A DNA stretch of 64,000 bases, taken from contig KL370806.1 in NCBI GenBank assembly GCA_000701625.1, positions 1-64,000 on the forward strand. The letters run 5' to 3'. Below are positions 33,401-42,299 of this stretch, in pieces. The position numbers and the translations under genes were made by a program. The DNA comes from Lachnospiraceae bacterium MC2017 (lineage in GTDB: Bacteria; Bacillota; Clostridia; Lachnospirales; Lachnospiraceae). Numbering within the stretch: the stretch's first letter is position 1; each line of letters opens with the position of its first letter. The notes beneath the pieces are model-generated. The model saw nothing but the letters and a program-made list of their open reading frames with translations. It was not told the origin of the DNA and did no database searches.

Positions 33401-35007
33401 TCATCTTCCTGTTTTGCTGCCTCTTTTCCCACTTTTTCAACTCTGTCACGTATCACGCCGGAAAGATAGTACATTACATCTCCGATACTGTTTTTGTCAC
33501 AGCACATCATACGGATCTTTCCATCAGGAGACCATACATGCGGCAGGAACCGCATATAATTCCACTGGTCACGTTCTTTCTGCGAAAATACCACACACAT
33601 CCTGACATCTGTATACGGGTGTGCGCTGGCGATCTGTACGCTGATCACTCTTGCCAGGTTCAGTGCCTTTTCTCTATCCGGAGAGATGATCCCGACAAAG
33701 CGGTTTCTGTAAAGTGAGATTGATACAGGAACATCGCGCAGTACGGACATTGCAGCCTTTATTTCCTCTGTCTTGCTGTTCAGAGGATCAAACTCCTGCA
33801 TTGCCTGTTCTTTAGGTATCTCGATCACATTAAATGACGGTATGTCACCCTTACCCAGACGTATATCAAGAAAATCTTCATGCATCCAGCTCTTTTCCCA
33901 TAGTCTGGCTGTTCCGTTTATACCAAACTCTGCTGCTTCCTCCGCATTAGGATAGGTTCTGTCCAGGATCCCGACATTTTCCTCCATCTTTTCACGGATT
34001 CTCTTCATCATTTTTACAGCATACTCTTCATAAGTGGTTACACGCTTTTTTTCAGCTTCCGCATAAACCTTGTCCTGATGCTTTGAATTTATGACTGCCC
34101 ATACAGCACCGATTCCTGCCGCGCCGACACTCATTACGAGTCCTGCTGCTCCAAATCCTGAACCCATGGACAATACTGCTCCAAGTGCCATAGGAATGAT
34201 CATTGTAAAAGACGGACCTATGGTCAGTATCAGAGGCTGCTTTTCCTGTTTCTGCTTCGGTGGGCATTTTTCCAGTGTAAACACCTGCTTATCGATCAAT
34301 TCGAGTTTTCTGGGTGTTCGAAGGAAATATTTTTCTTCTTCTGCAACAGCTGTTTCATCACCTCCGGCAGAGGTGATGATGATCTCTTTCAGATCTTTTA
34401 TCTTGCAGTTGCTTTTTGGATTATTGATCGCAATGGAATTTCCGAGATAGACGATCTTTAATCCGATAATATAAACGATGTCACCAAACTCAAGCTCGCG
34501 TTCTCCTTCGAGCATTCTCCCGTTTACAAAGGTTCCGTTCACACTGCCAAGATCCTTTATAACAGCCCGACCGGATGAGATGCTGATCCCTGCATGCTTT
34601 GCAGAAACAAACTTATTTGCATAACAGATAGTATTTCCTGAGTCATTACCGATACTGATATTTGTCTGTGCTTCCGCTTTCAGCAGATATTTCTTAAACT
34701 GCGTATTTCCTTCTGTAACCTCTTCTGCAGTTAACGAAAAGACCTGACCATCCGGAAGCTCACAGTTCAAAAAAAGCCCTTCCTGCAATTGAACCTTCTC
34801 CACTGCCTTTTCATTCTGCAGCAGGACAAACTGCCCTCCGCCTGACAGGGTCCATGCACCGTCCCAAACTTCAAAAGGCAGGATTATATCATCGTCTCTT
34901 CCGCTTATATACGGTTTTATCTCCATTGGAACCTTTTTATTGTCCACACTTGGAAGATATAATTCGCAAAATCCGTTTTCAAAAACGGCGGTCAATAGAT
35001 AACTCAT
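30415..35007 (-). CDS. essC: EssC, type VII secretion FtsK/SpoIIIE ATPase
   Basis: 1530 residues, the motor of the ESX/type VII secretion system, in the inner membrane. An N-terminal FHA region includes residues about 115-190 (ISIGND, SAKHAGISI, LGSVNGTFVNG). Two transmembrane segments lie at about 258-306. Three P-loop domains follow: D1 Walker A GTTGSGKS 707-714 with IDYKGGG and LLIIADEF, D2 GPSGSGKT 1042-1049 and D3 GIGKTGKT 1324-1331. D1 keeps its catalytic residues. A Lys-rich linker sits near 947-955. Length matches Staphylococcus and Bacillus EssC/YukBA. Adjoining genes encode its WXG100 substrates. Confidence 0.95.
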   Translation of the reverse strand: MSYLLTAVFENGFCELYLPSVDNKKVPMEIKPYISGRDDDIILPFEVWDGAWTLSGGGQFVLLQNEKAVEKVQLQEGLFLNCELPDGQVFSLTAEEVTEGNTQFKKYLLKAEAQTNISIGNDSGNTICYANKFVSAKHAGISISSGRAVIKDLGSVNGTFVNGRMLEGERELEFGDIVYIIGLKIVYLGNSIAINNPKSNCKIKDLKEIIITSAGGDETAVAEEEKYFLRTPRKLELIDKQVFTLEKCPPKQKQEKQPLILTIGPSFTMIIPMALGAVLSMGSGFGAAGLVMSVGAAGIGAVWAVINSKHQDKVYAEAEKKRVTTYEEYAVKMMKRIREKMEENVGILDRTYPNAEEAAEFGINGTARLWEKSWMHEDFLDIRLGKGDIPSFNVIEIPKEQAMQEFDPLNSKTEEIKAAMSVLRDVPVSISLYRNRFVGIISPDREKALNLARVISVQIASAHPYTDVRMCVVFSQKERDQWNYMRFLPHVWSPDGKIRMMCCDKNSIGDVMYYLSGVIRDRVEKVGKEAAKQEDDKKILPHYVFLIADYSLLEEEAIAKYLLNPTDEMGISVVMIADSPDKLPSGCTAIITDSSEKHNFMSTVNAFPAREDVKFDVLPLKRADKFARTLSGVRLREMGVSAGIPDLLTFLDMYKTSSVEDLDIYHRWLENRTYESMRAMVGYKSGNQPLFLDIHEKYHGPHGLVAGTTGSGKSETLQSYILSLAINYHPDEVAFILIDYKGGGMAQSFEGLPHLSGVITNLGGNATNRALLSINAEIKHRQKLFNDFKVKHIDAYIELYRSGVATEPMPHLLIIADEFAELKKEQPEFVRSLVSAARVGRSLGVNLILATQKPSGVVDDEIWSNTRFRLCLRVADKSDSNEMLKRPDAAYITGTGRGYFQVGSDEIFEEFQSGWSGAAYEPDIPFSDDKNAKVELINLIGKNGVPKKKNKKKKSDNIQKVTQLDAIVKYAAEIAKEHDVASVRQIWLPALEKRIYLEELHTEKTEGYSLRMPIGLADDPEIQSQYTAYADFVADGNLLICGPSGSGKTTLLQTMIYGAVTRYTPSDVNIYILDFSSRTMAVFASMPHIGGVCFDGEDDKLNDIFEFFASELADRKKKFAAMGIGSFKEYVQHNNDCPALMLVIDNFTAFYESYDKFDDDLSVITREGVSYGIFTVVTTNGSGDLRSRIRQNFNSGIALQMPDRFEYEAVVGDHTEIMPEGRTPGRGLVKAPGCVEFQVALPVRETEGLSQAQSIKKNLQSVNVAPKTKGAKRPGQVLDSLSIKDLMSETADYPENIFPIGKTIDGENIVSMNMDEEYCVSVIGIGKTGKTNLLKALALEGMKKGNEVIIFDGRTEELKESADANGIRNYITDDEGLFGLMQDQIVGAFGERNGLVHEAADKGMSAAEMLKGHKRILFLINDYASFIESVYSENYGMNAFFETALEKGRNHKIQFVAAMTGDDVSDLARYQVSRQFTSMDSGVNMGGLYDQQSVLHWEMSSADAVRQLPAGFGYALSDAGVPVRVITPLV

Positions 35008-35034
35008 ATACCAATCCCTCCTAAAGACAATCGT

Positions 35035-36492
35035 TTACATATCTTCCATACCTTCCAGCATCCTTTCAAAAATCTTTTCATAAATGTCCTTATTCTGATA
35101 AGGTGCCGCCATATCGAATGTGACGAAATAAAATTTTTCCGTTGTTACATCTTCCCAGCCACAGGTAAATTTTCGTTCCCAATATTCAATGCCGTCATAA
35201 GTCATTTTGAAATCTGCAGAATATGCACAGGCAAAGTTGTCATATATTTTTTCTGCTTCCTTGGTCCGTCCGCTAAACTGGTCACTAAAATATTCCAGAT
35301 CTTCCAGCCTTGAAAGCATTTTGGGTGCTCCTTCATTTTCGGAATCAGTGGCTATGCCCTCTATTATCTTTGCGCTGTTTTTCTTCACTGCACTCATTGT
35401 AGAATCAACTTCCATGCCCGTTATCAAGATCATCGCTGCATTCCGGTCCGACATGACCACTGAGCTTTCTCCCGATAAATATGACATAAAGCGGTCTTTT
35501 GGATATGGCATCTTCATATGAAATGTCAGAAGATTGCATTCCCCATTCACTTCAGATGATTCCGGAGGATCACTTCCTGGTATTCCAAGTTCAAACGAAG
35601 CATTTTTGTAACCAATAATATCTGTCGTCATCTCCAGATTGTCCTGTGAGCCATCGCTTCCTGCGGTGCACACTGCCAGGATCTTATATTCATCATTGGA
35701 ATTCTTTGTGATCCATGCGTCACAATCTGCAACCATAGAATCGCCATACTTAAACTTGCAGCTGTACATATATGTTGAGCCGCCATTATTAAGTGACGAC
35801 GTCTGCTCTGTGTATTCCACATCTCCATAGATCTCGCTGATAGAACTGTCTATGGTATATGACAGCATTTCATCTGTATCCTTTGATGAATAGAAAAATA
35901 TTCTTGCATCCGTAAGCATATTTCCCTTAGCGTCACCGAGATTGCCCATGATAAAATCCAGCTCAGGACGTCCCTTTTCCGGAACCAGATGCACTCTTAT
36001 CCCGTTTTCCAGTTGTTCTTCCTGAACTTCAGAATACAGCGCTCCCGGATAGGTAAGCGGTATACTAAATCCTGCTTCCTTTGGTGTATATTCTGTGTCA
36101 AATTCAATCTCATCCGTCATCGCCTGTGTTGAAGATTTTCCACCTAAAACACTTCCTACAACAATAAACAGAACAACAACCACTGCAACGATACCGATAA
36201 TGACAGGAACCTTTGATTTTGGTTTTGCCTGTGTCTTTGCCATAGAAGTATTTACAGGATTTACTCTTTCACGTTCACCCTTTTGATTAATTTTCTGAGC
36301 TTCTTCCTCGGCTTTTTTCTTTCTCTGTTCTACTTCATATTCCATCCTGCGGACTTCCGCTTCCGCAGCTTCACGTTTCGCCTTTTCTTCTTCTGCCCTT
36401 CTCTTTGCCTCTTCTTCTGCCTTTTTCTTTTTATGCGCTGATACAAATAAAGCCTCGGCTTCCTCGTTGTTGTTTAGATTTTCGTCACCCAT
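35035..36492 (-). CDS. Type VII locus single-pass membrane protein
   Basis: About 485 residues. A cytoplasmic N-terminus of some 95 residues is a charged Lys/Glu/Arg coiled coil (KKKKAEEEAKRRAEEEKAKR). One transmembrane segment follows (VPVIIGIVAVVVVLFIVVGS), then an extracellular domain of about 350 residues with no family I recognise. The ATG at 36492 is preferred over 36531 because GAGGGGG precedes it. It sits between DUF2442 and EssC, where EssA, EssB and EsaA would normally be. It may be a structural replacement for those. Confidence 0.65.
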   Translation of the reverse strand: MGDENLNNNEEAEALFVSAHKKKKAEEEAKRRAEEEKAKREAAEAEVRRMEYEVEQRKKKAEEEAQKINQKGERERVNPVNTSMAKTQAKPKSKVPVIIGIVAVVVVLFIVVGSVLGGKSSTQAMTDEIEFDTEYTPKEAGFSIPLTYPGALYSEVQEEQLENGIRVHLVPEKGRPELDFIMGNLGDAKGNMLTDARIFFYSSKDTDEMLSYTIDSSISEIYGDVEYTEQTSSLNNGGSTYMYSCKFKYGDSMVADCDAWITKNSNDEYKILAVCTAGSDGSQDNLEMTTDIIGYKNASFELGIPGSDPPESSEVNGECNLLTFHMKMPYPKDRFMSYLSGESSVVMSDRNAAMILITGMEVDSTMSAVKKNSAKIIEGIATDSENEGAPKMLSRLEDLEYFSDQFSGRTKEAEKIYDNFACAYSADFKMTYDGIEYWERKFTCGWEDVTTEKFYFVTFDMAAPYQNKDIYEKIFERMLEGMEDM

Positions 36493-36508
36493 ATTAGCCC
36501 CCTCTTCT

Positions 36509-36766
36509 TTAGTATCTACCGTTAGATTCATGTTTTTGCTCTGCCATAGTCAAAATCTCATCATGACTCAGTTCGACATCCCCAAAGCGTATAAATATGC
36601 CGTTTGTAACGACACTTTTCCACACCTCTGGATCCGAAAGAGGTCTGAATCGCATTTTGTCCAGATATGGCTTCATGTCGAGAAGTAAGCGGCTGCCCGA
36701 TACAAAATCGACCTGAAGTACATGATCTGGCAGCGCCTCTACAGATAAGATGTACTTTCGATCCAC
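36509..36766 (-). CDS. DUF2442 protein
   Basis: 85 residues matching the DUF2442 pattern: ILSVEALPDHVLQVDFVSGS, LLLDMKPYLD, PLSDPEVWKSVV and a C-terminal DVELSHDEI. The start is GTG with AAGGAGG 7 bases before it. DUF2442 proteins often accompany DUF4160 partners in toxin-antitoxin-like pairs, but no partner is present. It is the first gene of the secretion locus in transcription order, 16 bases before the membrane protein. Confidence 0.85.
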   Translation of the reverse strand: MDRKYILSVEALPDHVLQVDFVSGSRLLLDMKPYLDKMRFRPLSDPEVWKSVVTNGIFIRFGDVELSHDEILTMAEQKHESNGRY

Positions 36767-36875
36767 ATATACCCCTCCTTTTCTTTTGTCACACCCTTTC
36801 CTGCTGCATACAATAAGTCTCTTTACCTAAAACTGTGAGATACATCACCCAATGTTCTTTGTTCTGTGTTTTCCC

Positions 36876-36890
36876 TGTGCAATTTGCACA
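36876..36890. promoter_or_regulatory. Perfect dyad upstream of the type VII locus
   Basis: TGTGCAA-T-TTGCACA, a 7-bp perfect inverted repeat around one base, about 110 bases upstream of the DUF2442 GTG. The size and symmetry suit a dimeric regulator. No clear promoter is placed relative to it. Confidence 0.4.
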
Positions 36891-36911
36891 TCTTTTTTTC
36901 GCACGACACAA

Positions 36912-36938
36912 AACCACCATACACATTGTATGGTGGTT
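36912..36938. terminator. Hairpin after the LuxR-type regulator gene
   Basis: AACCACCATAC and GTATGGTGGTT form a perfect 11-bp stem around ACATT. It lies 27 bases beyond the regulator stop. The U-tract is short (TTTTGTG on the minus strand), so it is a probable but not ideal terminator. Confidence 0.6.
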
Positions 36939-36964
36939 CGATAGGTATAGACATTAACCTTTGG

Positions 36965-39466
36965 TTAGGTATTGTTGTCTAACATCTTGTATAATTGTTG
37001 ACGTTTTGTACGCTTATCGCCCTCTATATCAAGCTTTGAATAGATCTGGTTAACGTACTGTTTTACACTTCCCTCTGACAAAAAAAGTTTATCTGCGATC
37101 TCACGATTTGTCATCCGGTTCTTCATGATCATTACTATCTGGTATTCACGGTCAGTGAGTACTGCAAATGCAGCAGGACGCTCAGCATTTTCCCTGTTTC
37201 GAACCTTTCCCTGCTCATACTTTTGCCCCAGTTTTCTGATTTTTTCCACAAACGAAGCTTCTTTTCCTGTTTCCACACAGTTCAGGATTTCTTTTATGTA
37301 TTGGTAATTTTCTGCAAAAGGCAGGATAAGTTCATCCGGAATAGCACACGCAAAAGCTTTTCTGATAAATGTCTGCGCCTCTTCCCGTTTTCCAAGCATT
37401 TCATATGCCGCTGCATTCTGAATATATGCATGCAGAAGGACCAGACCATAATGAAGTCCTTCGCACATCGCCATCAGGCCTTCACCCCGGCCTATGACCT
37501 TTGCGTACGCTTCCTGCATGAGATATACCTGATTTTCTATCATCTCATACATTGGTTTGCCCGGAGCCAGGATATTTACAGAAGAAAGCATGTGCTCTCT
37601 GAATATTTCCGGGATTTTTTCCGGCTCATTCATAAGTGCATGGTAATATGCACTGATCGCACTCCAGATATTGATCTGCGCGATATTCCGACTCTTCAAA
37701 AGCTGATCGTAGCGTTCTTCAAAGGTATATCTCTGCTCGATATCGATCCAGAGTGACAGTCGTCTCGCTGCAAAATCACAGCAAAGTGCCATATTTTCCT
37801 GTCCACTCTCTTCTATTCTCGGATAAGCGCCCTCTATTTCGATGTTTGCATCCTCGAAACGTCCTTTCATCAGATACGCCTCTGCCCGCATGATCTTTTC
37901 AGCGCCCTGTCCATGTCCGTCCGTTATCTTATAGTAATGAGGCATACATTCGTCCATTTCGGACAGTTCCTCTTTTAAGGAACCGGGACTTCTATGAAAC
38001 ATCATCAATACAGATGGTGATCCAAAAGTCCAGCCTCCGCTTTTATTCAGGCTGATCGCCGTACGTGACATCTGCAAGCTCGCGCTTCTGTGAAGTCTGC
38101 TCATCGCAACGATATCGTTATACATGAGAAAGCTTGTGATCAGATCACATTCACCAAGCAGATTTCCGCGTTCAACCGGATCCATATCCAGGCTCTCATT
38201 TATGGAATTCAACAGCAGTTCTTTTAGCTCCAGCATCTTTGGGATCTTATGCCAGTTAAACATACACCGCATTAATACGAGTATAGCCAGCGGATGCTCA
38301 CACATCACCTCTTTCGGCCACTTATCCAGATCCTCCAGTACGCTTTCCGGATCCAGTGATGACAAAAGGATCCCGGCATCTTTTTGGATCACTCTTAACA
38401 CACCATCGAAATTCTCACTTTTTTTATACTCAAATATCGCATGCAGATACAGGCCGCGTTCCTCATACCATTCTCCGTAACGGTCACGATACATCCGCTG
38501 CTTCTCAATTGGCAGCATGCGAAACGCCCTGTCTGCACACTCCTTCATCATATGGTGAAAACGATAACTCACTCCATCCGCAAGCTTTGTTACAAAGGCA
38601 TTTTGTTCTGTAAGGAGCCTTATCATGTCCTGCGAATCATTTCTGCCGGTGACAGCCTTCGCCATATCGATCGTGAATTCATCCGCAAGTCCCATAACTG
38701 CCAGAAATTCCCTCTGTTCATCCGGCAGAGGTTCGATCATAGCTGCCGTAAACATGGCGTAGATGTCTGAATCACGATCAGGCAGACTTCCCCGTTCAAA
38801 CAATGTTCTAAAATTCAGATACACAGCAGAAAACCACCCTTCACTGGAATAGAGAAGGGATTCGATCTGTTCTTCCGTTATCGTAAACCCGCATCGATGC
38901 GCATATATTGAAAGCTCCGTATGATTAAGGCGCAGATTTTCCACACCGATCTGATACACATTATTCCCAAGCCGCAATATTTCTGCCGCAGGTAAAAAAC
39001 GATCTCTGCCCGCTATGATGAGATGAACGTTTTCCGGCAGCCTGTTTACAAGGTAGCAGATAAAATCCGATACCCTGTGTTCCGTCATCAGATGAAAATC
39101 GTCGATAAAAACATAGCAGGTTTTTTCTCCCCTTAGCTCATGGCAAAACATGTCCGCCAGGAGACTTGCTCCTGCCGGATCTCCGGGATACGGATAGTTA
39201 CGCAGAAAATCATATCCCGCATACATAAAAGCATCCTGAACGCTCTTCCAAAAGATCGTGACATTCCCCGAATATACACTGATCCGGACAATGTTGACCT
39301 TTTCTTCCTTCTCACGTTCTGAAAGAAACCAGTTTACCGCAGTAGTCTTCCCATATCCCATTGGAGCTATTACGGTAGTCAAGGCGCAGTATGAAATCGG
39401 TCTGAGGCCTTCCTGAAGTCTTTCAGAAATATAGACGCTGTTCAAATTCCACTTTCGTCTTGGCAT
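36965..39466 (-). CDS. MalT-like LuxR-family regulator
   Basis: 833 residues, a large ATP-dependent (STAND/LAL) transcription regulator. Walker A is APMGYGKTT at 34-42, Walker B FIDDFHLM near 137, and a TPR-like helical region fills about 350-740. The C-terminal LuxR helix-turn-helix reads LTDREYQIVMIMKNRMTNRE then IADKLFLSEGSVKQYVNQIY. It is transcribed just upstream of, and toward, the type VII locus, and may control it in response to a signal bound by the TPR region. AGGAGG lies 7 bases before the ATG. Confidence 0.9.
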   Translation of the reverse strand: MPRRKWNLNSVYISERLQEGLRPISYCALTTVIAPMGYGKTTAVNWFLSEREKEEKVNIVRISVYSGNVTIFWKSVQDAFMYAGYDFLRNYPYPGDPAGASLLADMFCHELRGEKTCYVFIDDFHLMTEHRVSDFICYLVNRLPENVHLIIAGRDRFLPAAEILRLGNNVYQIGVENLRLNHTELSIYAHRCGFTITEEQIESLLYSSEGWFSAVYLNFRTLFERGSLPDRDSDIYAMFTAAMIEPLPDEQREFLAVMGLADEFTIDMAKAVTGRNDSQDMIRLLTEQNAFVTKLADGVSYRFHHMMKECADRAFRMLPIEKQRMYRDRYGEWYEERGLYLHAIFEYKKSENFDGVLRVIQKDAGILLSSLDPESVLEDLDKWPKEVMCEHPLAILVLMRCMFNWHKIPKMLELKELLLNSINESLDMDPVERGNLLGECDLITSFLMYNDIVAMSRLHRSASLQMSRTAISLNKSGGWTFGSPSVLMMFHRSPGSLKEELSEMDECMPHYYKITDGHGQGAEKIMRAEAYLMKGRFEDANIEIEGAYPRIEESGQENMALCCDFAARRLSLWIDIEQRYTFEERYDQLLKSRNIAQINIWSAISAYYHALMNEPEKIPEIFREHMLSSVNILAPGKPMYEMIENQVYLMQEAYAKVIGRGEGLMAMCEGLHYGLVLLHAYIQNAAAYEMLGKREEAQTFIRKAFACAIPDELILPFAENYQYIKEILNCVETGKEASFVEKIRKLGQKYEQGKVRNRENAERPAAFAVLTDREYQIVMIMKNRMTNREIADKLFLSEGSVKQYVNQIYSKLDIEGDKRTKRQQLYKMLDNNT

Positions 39467-39697
39467 ATATTTGTTCCTCCATGCAAATCTGCCTTAGAAA
39501 AACATGCGAACACCTTTGTTTTTAATTACGTCTTCCGAAGTTCCACACTTCAGACTCTGCTGAACAGCTTCATTTTATCAGATATTCTCAGTTCTTTATA
39601 CATCAAAAATTACAGGCTGCCGTGCTTTCTGATATCCATAAACAATATCAAAAGAAGAATAGCGTTTATACCTTATTTGATGTAAACTATAACAATA

Positions 39698-41275
39698 ATG
39701 TACGTATCAAAATACACGAAGAAAAAAAGCAGGGCAACGACCGTGAGTAATAAAGCTAAACATACAAACCTGACCTTTCTATCCATACTTGTAGCATGTG
39801 TCCTTCTCGTTATTATTTCTGGATATATTTCATTAAAAAATAATTTTCCATTAAAAACGCTCAAAACATCAGATGAACCTGCCATTTCCGGATTTCTCAT
39901 GCGTTCTTCGGAAAATCGAGGGCTGTTTTTTGACATATACGGATTTCTTAAGGACAACAAATGCTATTTTTTCCTTCCAGAAACTGCCGATGCTTCGAAC
40001 CTCGAATTCTATTCAACAGACGCTGATGGAGATATACTTCATCGTTACAGGCACGACTTCACCGAAGGATCTATAGAAATTGAGGGAATTGAAGTCACCA
40101 TGATGCAGTCAGATCTGCCTGTGATCAATTTAAGCATTTATTCAAACTATCCTTCGCTTACAGATCTCGAGGAATCAGATGATCATCACGTCAGGACAAA
40201 GGCTGATTTCAAGATGGACAATCCGGACGGCCGCATAACCGAGGGAATAGTCGAAATACGCGGTCGCGGAAATACTTCCTGGCAGGAAGACAAAAAATCT
40301 TATCAGATAAAGTTTAAGAAAAATACAGATCTTATGGGTATGGGAGCTGCCAAAAACTGGATACTCCTTGCAAATGCCGGTGACTATTCTTTGCTCAGAA
40401 ATGAAGTATTCCTGGATCTTGCAAGAGATCTGGATCTCCCCTATACCTCTGAACTCAGAGAAGTTAACCTCTTTATAAACGGTGAATACCACGGCGTATA
40501 TTCACTTACCGAAAAGGTCGAGGTCGGACGTGAAAGAGTTCGCATGGACGATGGTGATTTCCTGTACCGTATAGGTATGGATCCTGACAAGTATTCATTT
40601 CTTACCTATACCAACCCCTTTGCCGAAGGTGAGGGTAATTTTAAGAAACTCTACGGAGAACTAAGAAACAGCACGGATTCCATAAAAATACATCGTTCGG
40701 AAAAATATTTAAAAGAGGCAATGAACGAGTTATACGACAGTAGTTCAGACCTTTCAATTTTTGATATGGATTCACTGGCCAAATACTACTGGCTTCAGGA
40801 ATTTTCAAAGACTACCGACCCTACCGGCAGGAGCGTTTATCTCCTCTGGTCAGCATCCGACCAAAAAATGTACATGGGTCCGGCGTGGGATTACGACAGA
40901 ACCGCCGGCATTATAGATATGCCCTTCCTCGAAGAAGACTATATCTGGCCTGATGGCTGGACTGCGAGAGTCCGTGACTACTATGTTCCACTCTTTAATA
41001 ACCCAAGATTCATCCAGGCGATAAACGATGCTTATGAAAATGGTGGCGTTAGAGAAGCATTTCGCAAGGCTGCCGACAGTATTCCCGAGCGTGTAGCAAG
41101 GATGTCGCGTGCAGCAGAAATGAATTTTATCAGATGGGATATTCCGGAAGAAGAAAACAACAAAGTTCTGTATGCTTACCATGATACTTCGTGGTGCAGC
41201 CAGACTGCATGGCTTCATGACTGGCTCACTCTCCGTTGTGATTTCATTGAAAAAGACATGCATGAAAAGCATTGA
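39698..41275 (+). CDS. CotH kinase-family membrane-anchored protein
   Basis: 525 residues. One N-terminal transmembrane segment (FLSILVACVLLVIISGYISL) anchors an extracellular domain. The CotH core is clear: EIRGRGNTSWQEDKKSYQIK, LYNLLANAGDYSLLRNEV-like sequence, LFINGEYHGVYSLTEKVE, and GPAWDYDRTAGI with the metal-binding Asp. In Bacillus CotH phosphorylates spore-coat proteins; extracellular relatives occur in anaerobes, often with cellulosome parts. Here the substrate is unknown. It is transcribed divergently from the LuxR regulator. Confidence 0.88.
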   Translation: MYVSKYTKKKSRATTVSNKAKHTNLTFLSILVACVLLVIISGYISLKNNFPLKTLKTSDEPAISGFLMRSSENRGLFFDIYGFLKDNKCYFFLPETADASNLEFYSTDADGDILHRYRHDFTEGSIEIEGIEVTMMQSDLPVINLSIYSNYPSLTDLEESDDHHVRTKADFKMDNPDGRITEGIVEIRGRGNTSWQEDKKSYQIKFKKNTDLMGMGAAKNWILLANAGDYSLLRNEVFLDLARDLDLPYTSELREVNLFINGEYHGVYSLTEKVEVGRERVRMDDGDFLYRIGMDPDKYSFLTYTNPFAEGEGNFKKLYGELRNSTDSIKIHRSEKYLKEAMNELYDSSSDLSIFDMDSLAKYYWLQEFSKTTDPTGRSVYLLWSASDQKMYMGPAWDYDRTAGIIDMPFLEEDYIWPDGWTARVRDYYVPLFNNPRFIQAINDAYENGGVREAFRKAADSIPERVARMSRAAEMNFIRWDIPEEENNKVLYAYHDTSWCSQTAWLHDWLTLRCDFIEKDMHEKH

Positions 41276-41316
41276 AAAAAGCAGGTCCTGACCGTTTCCG
41301 GCGGACCTGCTTTTTT
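41275..41316. terminator. Bidirectional Rho-independent terminator
   Basis: AAAAAAGCAGGTCC and GGACCTGCTTTTTT pair perfectly over 14 bases around a 14-base loop, giving U-tracts on both strands. It separates the convergent CotH-like and chorismate mutase-shikimate kinase genes. Confidence 0.92.
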
Positions 41317-41332
41317 ACGCTTCTTTATGCTT

Positions 41333-42136
41333 TTAGGCGTTTTTTGCTTCACGTTCATTATCGAATGCGATCAGTTTAGCTATGATCTCATCACAGATCT
41401 GATCCTCGCTCTTTCCATCTGTTGCAACTTCTATATCAGCAACAGCATGATACTTCTCTCTTCTCTTATCCAAAAGATTAGCTATAAACTCTACATTCAT
41501 GTGGTTATTAAGAATCGGTCTGTCATTGCTGTCTTTAACACGTTCCAGTATAGTTTCCGGCTTTGCAGTGAGGAGTACGACTCTTCCGTTCTTCTTCATA
41601 TGTTCGGAGTTATCATCACGCATAACTACACCACCGCCGCAGGATACGATACTCTGCTTTACTTTCTGCAGCTCTATGAGACAATTGCTCTCAAGATTAC
41701 GGAAATAAGCTTCACCGTATTCATCAAATATCTCAGAAATGGACATTCCCTGCTTCTCGACTATCATGGCGTCCATCTCCACACGATGCATCTCAAGCTT
41801 TCTCTCAAGTTCTGCCGCGATCGTAGTCTTTCCTGCACCCATAAAACCGATCAGAAATACGTTGTAATCAAAAAGGCTCTTTGCCTGTACGCGACGGCTA
41901 TTCTTAACAATGTATTTGAAAATATCAAGGATTTCTTCTTCAAATTCATTATCGCCAAGTTTCTGCTTCAGTGTTTCTGTCTGCTTTTTCTCCTGTTCCG
42001 GTTGAAGGATCGGGATTCCTGTTGCCTTTTTATAGGAGATTATTTCCTGAATATGCACCATACGATCAGCAAGTGCCTCTATAATTCTGTTATCACATTC
42101 ACCGATTTTTTCTCGGATCTTTTCAAGCTGTTCCAT
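41333..42136 (-). CDS. Chorismate mutase-shikimate kinase fusion
   Basis: 267 residues. Residues about 1-85 are an AroQ-type chorismate mutase (LEKIREKIGECDNRIIEALA, with the KKATG region). Residues about 92-262 are shikimate kinase: Walker A GFMGAGKTT at 97-104, the shikimate-binding D/R region in ELERKLEMHRVEMD, and SCGGGVV near 165. It phosphorylates shikimate and also converts chorismate to prephenate, joining two distant steps in one chain. It lies after the TRAP transporter genes on the same strand but has its own promoter at 42217-42246. Confidence 0.93.
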   Translation of the reverse strand: MEQLEKIREKIGECDNRIIEALADRMVHIQEIISYKKATGIPILQPEQEKKQTETLKQKLGDNEFEEEILDIFKYIVKNSRRVQAKSLFDYNVFLIGFMGAGKTTIAAELERKLEMHRVEMDAMIVEKQGMSISEIFDEYGEAYFRNLESNCLIELQKVKQSIVSCGGGVVMRDDNSEHMKKNGRVVLLTAKPETILERVKDSNDRPILNNHMNVEFIANLLDKRREKYHAVADIEVATDGKSEDQICDEIIAKLIAFDNEREAKNA

Positions 42137-42216
42137 TCTGATTTCCCTCCAGACTTCTCTACTTCGTTTCGTCAGCCTTCATCCGCAAATGCCTCAGACT
42201 GTTCTGAATAGATATA

Positions 42217-42246
42217 ATTATAGAACACACTTCGATGCAATGACAA
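42217..42246 (-). promoter_or_regulatory. Sigma-A promoter of the chorismate mutase-shikimate kinase gene
   Basis: On the minus strand TTGTCA (42241-42246) and TATAAT (42217-42222) are separated by 18 bases. It lies about 80 bases before the ATG. Confidence 0.7.
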
Positions 42247-42299
42247 GGAAAAGTTTTAGCGATTTAAAGCGTTTATGTGTTAAATCATTTTTGTTCTTC

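Noticed and set aside
36509-36766. DUF2442 as half of a toxin-antitoxin pair
   Set aside because: No DUF4160-like or other small partner is adjacent; it reads as the first gene of the secretion operon.
41327-42211. 294-codon plus-strand frame opposite chorismate mutase-shikimate kinase
   Set aside because: Cys/Leu/Phe-rich shadow of a gene with clear motifs and its own promoter on the other strand.
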